DNA of 64,000 nt, from positions 119,535 through 183,534 of the forward strand of contig NZ_JAGQDC010000009.1 of the NCBI RefSeq assembly GCF_023282985.1, in the 5' to 3' direction. This stretch comes from Serratia silvae (GTDB taxonomy: Bacteria; Pseudomonadota; Gammaproteobacteria; Enterobacterales; Enterobacteriaceae). Made by a program: the position numbers and the translations under genes. The notes beneath the pieces were generated by a model. That model ran no database searches. It was not told the origin of the DNA and saw only the letters and a list, made by a program, of their open reading frames with translations. Shown here one piece after another: positions 58,016-64,000 of the stretch (positions within the stretch are counted from its first letter, which is position 1; each line of letters starts with the position of its first letter).

Positions 58016-59065
58016 ATGCCTGATTTTAATCCTATCGATCACCCACATCGCCGTTTTAATCCCCTTACCGGTCAATGGGTGTTGGTGTCTCCGCACCGGG
58101 CCAAACGCCCGTGGCAGGGCCAGCAGGAATCCCCCGCACAGGAAACATTGCCAGCCCACGATCCCGACTGCTTCCTTTGCCCCGGCAATACGCGCGTGAC
58201 CGGTGATAAAAACCCAGACTATCCAGGCACCTACGTGTTCACCAATGATTTTGCCGCCCTGATGCAAGATACCCCGCAGGCACCGGAAAGTAACGATCCG
58301 CTGATGCGTTGCCAAAGCGCCCGTGGCACCAGCCGGGTGATCTGCTTCTCCCCCGATCACAGTAAAACGCTACCGCTGCTAACGCTACCCGCTCTAGAGC
58401 GGGTGATCGCCACCTGGCAGGAACAGACTGCCGATCTGGGACTCAGCTACCCCTGGGTACAGGTGTTTGAAAATAAAGGGGCCGCCATGGGCTGTTCCAA
58501 TCCTCACCCACACGGTCAGGTATGGGCCAACAGCTTCCTACCGAATGAAGCCGAACGAGAAGATCACCTGCAACAAGAGTATTTCAGCCAGCATCAATCC
58601 GCCATGCTGGTGGACTATGCTCAACGAGAGCAGGCCGACGGCAGCCGTACGGTGGTGGAAACCGAGCACTGGTTGGCGGTTGTTCCTTATTGGGCAGCCT
58701 GGCCGTTTGAAACGCTGTTGCTGCCAAAAGCACCGGTACAACGCCTGACCGACCTTAGTGCAGCACAAAGCCGCGATCTGGCCATCGCGCTGAAGAAACT
58801 CACCAGCCGCTATGACAACCTATTCCAATGCTCTTTCCCTTATTCCATGGGCTGGCACGGCGCGCCCTTCAACCAGGCCGATAACCAACACTGGCAACTG
58901 CATGCCCACTTCTACCCGCCGTTACTACGCAGCGCCACGGTGCGCAAATTTATGGTGGGCTATGAAATGCTGGCGGAAACCCAACGTGACCTGACCGCAG
59001 AACAAGCCGCTGAACGCCTGCGCGCGGTCAGTGATATCCATTACCGCGAAGCCGGAGTGAAATAA
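58016..59065 (+). CDS. galT: Galactose-1-phosphate uridylyltransferase
   Basis: A 349-residue Leloir-pathway enzyme exchanging UDP between glucose-1-P and galactose-1-P. The active-site histidine motif NPHPHGQVW, the zinc-binding CFLCPGN stretch and [17 protein letters not shown] segment are present. AAAGGAAG precedes the ATG. It is the first gene of the operon here, whereas galE normally precedes it. Its stop shares a base with the galK start. Confidence 0.96.
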   Translation: MPDFNPIDHPHRRFNPLTGQWVLVSPHRAKRPWQGQQESPAQETLPAHDPDCFLCPGNTRVTGDKNPDYPGTYVFTNDFAALMQDTPQAPESNDPLMRCQSARGTSRVICFSPDHSKTLPLLTLPALERVIATWQEQTADLGLSYPWVQVFENKGAAMGCSNPHPHGQVWANSFLPNEAEREDHLQQEYFSQHQSAMLVDYAQREQADGSRTVVETEHWLAVVPYWAAWPFETLLLPKAPVQRLTDLSAAQSRDLAIALKKLTSRYDNLFQCSFPYSMGWHGAPFNQADNQHWQLHAHFYPPLLRSATVRKFMVGYEMLAETQRDLTAEQAAERLRAVSDIHYREAGVK

Positions 59066-60216
59066 TGAGTCTGAAGCAACTTACCCAAGCCCTGTTTACC
59101 GAACACTTTGGCTACGCATCCACCCTGACGATCCAGGCTCCGGGCCGAGTCAATCTGATCGGTGAACACACCGATTACAACGACGGCTTCGTCCTGCCCT
59201 GCGCCATTGATTATCAAACCGTGATCAGCGGGGCTCCACGTAACGATCGCCAGATCCGCGTATTGGCCGCCGATTACGAGAACCAGCAGGATCAGTTTTC
59301 GCTGGATGAACCGATTGTCAGCCACCCCAATCTGCGCTGGGCCGACTATGTGCGCGGTGTAGTGAAACACCTGCAGACCCGCGATGCCAATTTTGGCGGT
59401 GCCGATCTGGTGATCAGCGGCAACGTCCCGCAGGGGGCCGGACTTAGCTCCTCCGCCTCACTGGAAGTGGCCGTCGGCCAGGTGTTGCAGGCGCTCTATC
59501 AATTGCAGCTGGACGGTGTAGCGCTGGCACTGAATGGCCAGGAAGCGGAAAACCAGTTTGTCGGCTGCAACTGCGGCATTATGGATCAGCTGATTTCTGC
59601 GTTGGGTAAGAAAGATCACGCCCTGCTGATCGACTGCCGCTCTTTGGAAACGCGTGCGGTGCCGATGCCAGCCGATGTCGCGGTGGTGATCATCAACTCC
59701 AACGTCAAACGCGGTCTGGTCGACAGCGAATACAACACCCGTCGTCAACAGTGCGAAGCGGCAGCCCGGTTCTTTGGCGTCAAGGCGCTGCGTGACGTCA
59801 GCCCGGATCTGTTTTTCCCGATCCTGCATGAACTGGATCCCATCGTGGCCAAACGGGCGCGCCATGTGATCACCGAAAACGATCGCACCTTGGCCGCTGC
59901 CGATGCCTTGGCCGCTGGCAACCTGAAGCTGATGGGCAAACTGATGGCCGAATCGCACGCGTCGATGCGTGATGACTTTGCCATCACCGTGCCCCCTATC
60001 GATACGCTGGTCGAGATTGTTAAAGAGGTCATTGGCGATCGTGGCGGTGTGCGCATGACCGGAGGGGGCTTCGGGGGTTGCATCGTGGCCCTGATGCCGC
60101 AGGATCTGGTAGAGTCGGTACGTACGGCGGTAGCTCGCGAATATCCACTGCGAACCAACGGCCTGCAAGAAACCTTCTACGTCTGCAAAGCCTCACAAGG
60201 ATCCGGCCTATGCTGA
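59065..60216 (+). CDS. galK: Galactokinase
   Basis: A 383-residue GHMP kinase phosphorylating galactose at C1. The signature [19 protein letters not shown] (residues about 27-45), the ATP loop [13 protein letters not shown] and the C-terminal [13 protein letters not shown] are all present. Starts at the TAATG overlap with galT and overlaps galM by seven bases. Confidence 0.97.
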   Translation: MSLKQLTQALFTEHFGYASTLTIQAPGRVNLIGEHTDYNDGFVLPCAIDYQTVISGAPRNDRQIRVLAADYENQQDQFSLDEPIVSHPNLRWADYVRGVVKHLQTRDANFGGADLVISGNVPQGAGLSSSASLEVAVGQVLQALYQLQLDGVALALNGQEAENQFVGCNCGIMDQLISALGKKDHALLIDCRSLETRAVPMPADVAVVIINSNVKRGLVDSEYNTRRQQCEAAARFFGVKALRDVSPDLFFPILHELDPIVAKRARHVITENDRTLAAADALAAGNLKLMGKLMAESHASMRDDFAITVPPIDTLVEIVKEVIGDRGGVRMTGGGFGGCIVALMPQDLVESVRTAVAREYPLRTNGLQETFYVCKASQGSGLC

Positions 60217-61253
60217 GTGATAACTCCGCCGTTGCCCCAGACGGCCAGCCCTTTACTCTCACCACCCTGCGTAATGCCGCAGGAATGACGGTCACGTTTA
60301 TGGACTGGGGCGCAACCTGGCTTTCCGCCGTACTGCCGTTGAAATCAGGGGAACAACGTGAGCTGCTGCTGGGGTGCCAAACCCCGCAGGACTACCTACA
60401 CCAAGGTGCCTATCTGGGGGCCACGGTCGGGCGCTATGCCAACCGTATTGCACATGCCAGCCTGAACATTGATGGCCAGACACACCCGCTGATCGCCAAT
60501 CAGGGAGAACATCAACTGCACGGCGGGCCAAACGGTTTCCACGCTCGCCGCTGGCAAATTGTGAAGCAGGATGAGCAGCAGGTGATTTATCAACTCCATT
60601 CGCCGGACGGCGACCAAGGCTTCCCTGGCAACCTCGACGTGACGCTCACTTATCGGCTAACCGCCGATCACCGGCTGGAGATTGAGTATCAGGCGCAGAC
60701 CGATCGCGCCTGCCCGGTCAATCTGACCAACCATGCTTATTTCAATCTGGATGGCGCAGGCCACGACGCGCGACAACAACGCTTGCAGGTGTTCGCCGAC
60801 CGTTATCTGCCCGTAGACGGCGATGGTATTCCCAGTGCCGAACTGACGGCGGTTGCAGGCACCGGGATGGATTTCCGCCAGCCGAAAACCCTGCAACAAG
60901 ATTTATTGCGTGACCGCGATCAGCAACAGGTTAAGGGTTACGACCATGCTTACCTGTTGCACGATACCTGCCACGGGTTGGCAAGCCCAGCAGCTCACCT
61001 GTGGTCTGCAGACGGCAAGGTCGCGATGACGGTGTTCACCACTGCACCAGCACTCCAGCTATACAGCGGCAATTACCTGGGTGGCACACCGGCGCGCGAC
61101 GGCGGTAGCTACCAAAATTACGCCGGGGTAGCGCTGGAAAGCGAGTTCCTGCCGGACAGCCCAAACCATCCTGAATGGCCACAGCCGGATTGTTGGCTAC
61201 AGCCTGGCCAGCGTTATCAGAGCGCAACGCACTATCAGCTTATTCCTATCTGA
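60210..61253 (+). CDS. galM: Aldose 1-epimerase (mutarotase)
   Basis: A 347-residue mutarotase interconverting alpha- and beta-galactose. [12 protein letters not shown], the catalytic histidine in [10 protein letters not shown] and the glutamate in [15 protein letters not shown] fit the family. The ATG at 60210 lies inside the end of galK, behind AAGGA. Last gene of galTKM. Confidence 0.95.
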   Translation: MLSDNSAVAPDGQPFTLTTLRNAAGMTVTFMDWGATWLSAVLPLKSGEQRELLLGCQTPQDYLHQGAYLGATVGRYANRIAHASLNIDGQTHPLIANQGEHQLHGGPNGFHARRWQIVKQDEQQVIYQLHSPDGDQGFPGNLDVTLTYRLTADHRLEIEYQAQTDRACPVNLTNHAYFNLDGAGHDARQQRLQVFADRYLPVDGDGIPSAELTAVAGTGMDFRQPKTLQQDLLRDRDQQQVKGYDHAYLLHDTCHGLASPAAHLWSADGKVAMTVFTTAPALQLYSGNYLGGTPARDGGSYQNYAGVALESEFLPDSPNHPEWPQPDCWLQPGQRYQSATHYQLIPI

Positions 61254-61259
61254 GCCGCC

Positions 61260-61290
61260 ACGCCCCTTGTCATGCAGTGAGGGGCGTTTT
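61260..61290 (+). terminator. Intrinsic terminator of galTKM
   Basis: ACGCCCCT pairs with AGGGGCGT around a 12-nt loop, followed by a short T-run, six bases after the galM stop. Confidence 0.7.
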
Positions 61291-61440
61291 AGTTATAATT
61301 GCTTACATTGCGCCCCCTGGTCGTTACCTTTCCTTATTGCCGACCCCGCACTAGAATCAGGCTACCGTGGTATACACAAGCCCGTGAGTGATATCACAAT
61401 TTTCGGCCCGCTGGCCGTTCAATAGCTGAAGGAACACCTA

Positions 61441-61779
61441 ATGCGTCTGATTACTGCACTTCCATTACTGGCAGGTTTACTGCTGAGCACCAACCTGATG
61501 GCTGCCGACACCGCAGCAAAAACGCCTTCTCCGGCGCAGGCTGCCCAGCAAAAACGCATGACCGATTGTAATCAACAGGCTACCACCCAATCGCTGAAAG
61601 GTTCTGACCGCACCACCTTCATGAGCACCTGCCTGAAGGCCGAAGGCCACCAAACCGAGAAGGCCCTGACGCCGCAGCAGCAGAAGATGAAAGACTGTAA
61701 TGCCGACGCCGCTAAAAAGAGCCTGAAAGGTGACGAGCGCAAAACCTTTATGAGTAGCTGCCTGAAAAAAACTGCCTGA
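61441..61779 (+). CDS. psiF: PsiF-family periplasmic protein
   Basis: A 112-residue exported protein. The signal peptide ends about LMA-A21. Two PsiF repeats follow: one around QKRMTDCNQQATTQSLKG, the other around MKDCNADAAKKSLKGDE, each ending in FMS(T/S)CLK with paired cysteines. E. coli psiF is phosphate-starvation induced and follows phoA; here phoA is not adjacent. A perfect GTGATATCAC palindrome at 61388-61397 lies upstream; its role is unknown. Confidence 0.85.
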   Translation: MRLITALPLLAGLLLSTNLMAADTAAKTPSPAQAAQQKRMTDCNQQATTQSLKGSDRTTFMSTCLKAEGHQTEKALTPQQQKMKDCNADAAKKSLKGDERKTFMSSCLKKTA

Positions 61780-61794
61780 TCGCATTAACACTGT

Positions 61795-61823
61795 GGCGCG
61801 AGTGAATAGCTCTCATTCGCGCC
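61795..61823 (+). terminator. Hairpin after psiF
   Basis: GGCGCGAGTGA pairs with TCATTCGCGCC (one G-U pair) around a 7-nt loop, 15 bases after the psiF stop. No T-run. Confidence 0.55.
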
Positions 61824-62016
61824 CTGCTACCAGCTTGAACGATTCAGCTCTTTCCTTCACGCCCCCTCTTACCTTACGGCCAAAATTTGGCTATGGTTAA
61901 TCACAATCCCCAGTAGCGGTAAGAGTCAATCCAGTCCTGTTCAAGTATGAAAGCGGGTACCGTTGTTAAGGTCATTCACGGGTATATCGATTGCCGAGTG
62001 AATGGCTGCGGATTAT

Positions 62017-62035
62017 AATGATATTCGTTATCATT
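62017..62035. promoter_or_regulatory. Fur box upstream of gpmA
   Basis: AATGATATTCGTTATCATT has 7-bp inverted arms (AATGATA/TATCATT) and resembles the 19-bp Fur consensus. It ends 29 bases before the gpmA start. Iron control of gpmA is known in E. coli. Confidence 0.7.
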
Positions 62036-62064
62036 AAACCTTCAGATTATTAAGGAGTTAAGCT

Positions 62065-62817
62065 ATGGCTGTAACTAAGCTGGTTCTGGTGCGCCACGGC
62101 GAAAGCCAGTGGAACAACGAAAACCGCTTCACCGGTTGGTATGACGTCGATCTGTCCGACAAAGGCCGTACCGAAGCAAAAGCAGCGGGCAAGCTGTTAA
62201 AAGACGAAGGTTTCTCTTTCGATTTCGCTTACACCTCCGTACTGAAGCGTGCTATCCACACTCTGTGGAACATTCTGGATGAGTTGGACCAAGCCTGGTT
62301 GCCTACCGAAAAGTCCTGGAAGCTAAACGAACGCCATTACGGCGCGCTGCAGGGTCTGAACAAGGCTGAAACCGCAGAAAAATACGGTGACGAGCAGGTC
62401 AAACAATGGCGTCGCGGCTTCGCGGTAACGCCACCAGAGCTGACCAAAGAAGATGAGCGCTACCCTGGCCACGATCCGCGTTACTCAGCGCTGAGCGAAA
62501 AAGAGCTGCCGCTGACCGAAAGCCTGGCGCTGACCATCGATCGCGTTATCCCTTATTGGGACGAAGAGATCCTGCCACGCATCAAGAGCGGTGAGCGCGT
62601 GATCGTCGCGGCTCACGGTAATTCCCTGCGTGCGCTGGTGAAATATCTGGATAACCTGAGCGAAGACGAGATCCTCGAGCTGAATATCCCAACCGGCGTG
62701 CCTTTGGTGTATGAGTTCGATGAGAACTTCAAGCCAATCAAGCGTTACTACCTGGGTAATGCTGATGAGATCGCGGCCAAAGCTGCGGCCGTCGCCAACC
62801 AAGGCAAAGCGAAATAA
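62065..62817 (+). CDS. gpmA: 2,3-bisphosphoglycerate-dependent phosphoglycerate mutase
   Basis: A 250-residue glycolytic enzyme interconverting 3- and 2-phosphoglycerate. The phosphohistidine motif is [10 protein letters not shown] (H11); the second catalytic histidine is in [13 protein letters not shown]. Same length as E. coli GpmA. AAGGAG precedes the ATG. Preceded by a Fur box, followed by a strong terminator. Confidence 0.97.
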   Translation: MAVTKLVLVRHGESQWNNENRFTGWYDVDLSDKGRTEAKAAGKLLKDEGFSFDFAYTSVLKRAIHTLWNILDELDQAWLPTEKSWKLNERHYGALQGLNKAETAEKYGDEQVKQWRRGFAVTPPELTKEDERYPGHDPRYSALSEKELPLTESLALTIDRVIPYWDEEILPRIKSGERVIVAAHGNSLRALVKYLDNLSEDEILELNIPTGVPLVYEFDENFKPIKRYYLGNADEIAAKAAAVANQGKAK

Positions 62818-62837
62818 TCTTTCGCCCCCTGAAAAGC

Positions 62838-62870
62838 AAAAAGCCCCCGGTGTTGAGCCGGGGGCTTTTT
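62838..62870. terminator. Bidirectional intrinsic terminator of gpmA and the M48 gene
   Basis: AAAAAGCCCCCGG pairs perfectly with CCGGGGGCTTTTT around a 7-nt loop. T-runs flank both sides, so it serves both convergent genes; the M48 gene's stop codon begins at the next base. Confidence 0.92.
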
Positions 62871-63852
62871 TTACTGCTGCTCTTTGATCCTGGCCGCTTC
62901 GATAGCCTGCAAACGCGCCTGCATCTCCGGATGGGTGCTTAACCACTCCGGCACCTCTAGTGCCACGGTTGACGTGCTTGCCGCCTGTTGCAATGCGCGG
63001 TAGAGATCTTCCATCGCCAATAACGAACGCCCCTGGCGCTGCATTTGTGCGATTGCCCAGTCGTCTGCCTCACGCTCCACGCTGCGGGAGAACTGCATTT
63101 CATGCATAAATGAGGCTGATTGCAGCAAGGTATCACCAATGCCACTGACATCGCCGGTCATCCACATAAACGTCAGCGCCACCAGGGATGAACGCACCAC
63201 CATGCGCATGGGATGACGGTACGCATGATGCCCCATTTCATGGAGCATCACCGCAGCCAGGCCGTCGTCATTGGTCGCCAACTTGGCCAGATCGTCGGTG
63301 ATCACTAAAGTCCCGTCAGGTAACATGAACGCATTGGCAACCTCTGGCACCGCCAGCAATTTTAATTTGAGCGGAGTGCGCTCATGCCGCATCTGCTCCG
63401 GCATCACCTGCAGAAATAGTGTCTGTATCGCCTGCTGTTTCTCGGCGGGCAATTGCGACGGCTTGAAGCCACTTGCTTCCAGGAAATCGAGCGTATGTTT
63501 ACCTAGCTTCTGTTCAGCGGTGGTAGGAATGCGCATGGCGATTTCACTGCTCACCCAAGGGAGAACCAGGAAAACATAGGTCAGGGTCAACAGAACGGTT
63601 AGTAGCAACGTCAGCAACACGCCGCGTTTATAACGCTCCAAGCGGTGCACCAACCCCGGTGAACGGCGTTGATAAAACCACTGGCGGAATGACGCATCAT
63701 CGGCGGGCACAAATCGGCCACCGTCTGGGAAGGTCAGGGTCAGCGGAATGCGGCCCAATGACTCGGAAACGGTAATTTGCGCTAACGAAAAATAGCGATG
63801 TTCGCCATCATATTGCAGCGTTACCCCATCGCCCATCTCGTTTAACAGCAGC
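62871..63852 (-). CDS. M48-family membrane metallopeptidase (5' end missing)
   Basis: At least 321 residues of a zinc metallopeptidase. The zinc motif is HEMGHH in VMLHEMGHHAYRHP, with the third ligand region in VEREADDWAI. One clear membrane segment (LLTLLLTVLLTLTYVFLVLPW) precedes the peptidase domain; the N-terminal part with GEHRYFSLAQITVSE and FPDGGRFVPADDASFRQW is of the kind seen in proteins described as Zn-dependent proteases with chaperone function. The frame stays open beyond the ATG at 63836 (LLLNE), so the true start lies upstream and is lost in the low-complexity end. Confidence 0.78.
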
Positions 63853-64000
63853 CGGGGCCCCGGGTGGGGGGGCCCGGCCGGGGCCGGGGTGGGGGGGGGG
63901 CGGTGGAACCTCGGGGCGCGCGTCCGCGGGGTAAGGGGAGAGTGGGTGGGGGGGGGGAGAGGGGTGCGGGGGTGAGCTTTGGTTCGCGGTTGGGGGGGGG
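63853..64000. other. G-rich low-complexity sequence, probable assembly artefact
   Basis: About 148 bases dominated by G-runs (up to ten) and GC-only blocks, unlike the rest of the window in composition and without codon structure. It abruptly replaces the expected 5' part of the M48 gene. Poly-G calls at a contig end are the likeliest source. Confidence 0.8.

Noticed and set aside
63853..64000. G-quadruplex or telomere-like regulatory element
   Set aside because: Abrupt onset at the window end in mid-gene and the irregular G-runs fit sequencing artefact better than biology.

Overview
The window looks like chromosomal DNA of an enterobacterium. The order rhlE-cecR-ybhGFSR, ybhL-moaEDCBA, ybhK-uvrB, bioDCFB/bioA-ybhB, pgl-ybhA-modCBA-acrZ-modEF, galTKM-gpmA follows the Escherichia coli 17-min region almost gene for gene. 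The left third mixes relatives of another E. coli neighbourhood (dld, yohC, yohP, pbpG, dusC) with genes E. coli lacks there. GC-rich codon use, a PACE efflux gene and ATACC-ended intergenic repeats suggest a Yersiniaceae/Serratia-type organism; this is inference from content only.

Layout. 1-8.3 kb: aminotransferase, amino-acid binding protein, ddlA, a ParD-like gene overlapping a second methionine aminopeptidase, dld, an aldehyde dehydrogenase and yohC. 8.4-12.4 kb: hexapeptide acyltransferase plus Sat-like GNAT, a DUF1460 lipoprotein, nlpA, a Pat-like GNAT and the 27-residue yohP. 12.4-25 kb: yedI, pbpG, an S-adenosylhomocysteinase-like protein with altered active-site residues, a 5'-truncated outer-membrane barrel, divergent lysR/PACE efflux, ansP, an SDR, an AT-rich gap, divergent EamA/lysR, an arylamine N-acetyltransferase and dusC. 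25-33.6 kb: a 2-hydroxyacid dehydrogenase, rhlE and the cecR-ybhGFSR exporter operon. 34-41.4 kb: ybhL between two MITE-like repeats, moaABCDE with a Moco riboswitch and a ModE box, ybhK, a VF530 protein and uvrB with a LexA box. 41.4-48.8 kb: a 1-kb non-coding stretch, an orphan UrtE-like ATPase with a degenerate signature motif, the biotin genes with a BirA operator, and ybhB. 48.8-56.5 kb: pgl, ybhA, modCBA, acrZ, modE and modF. 56.6-64 kb: a truncated isochorismatase-family gene, a CPBP membrane protein, galTKM without galE, psiF, gpmA with a Fur box and an M48 peptidase.

Several systems connect. Molybdate uptake (modABC, modE, modF) and molybdopterin synthesis (moaA-E) share ModE boxes at modA and moaA, and moaA also carries a Moco riboswitch. 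Biotin synthesis is governed by one shared operator. The gal operon keeps both GalR/GalS operators although galE is gone from its usual place. I saw no tRNA, rRNA, CRISPR array, prophage or insertion sequence. The last ~150 bases are G-rich low-complexity sequence that looks like a contig-end artefact; they interrupt the M48 peptidase gene.

No complete new defence or mobile system is evident. The best candidates for new biology are the ParD-like/Map pair, the adenosylhomocysteinase-like protein, the signature-less UrtE-like ATPase and the ATACC-ended repeats flanking ybhL.
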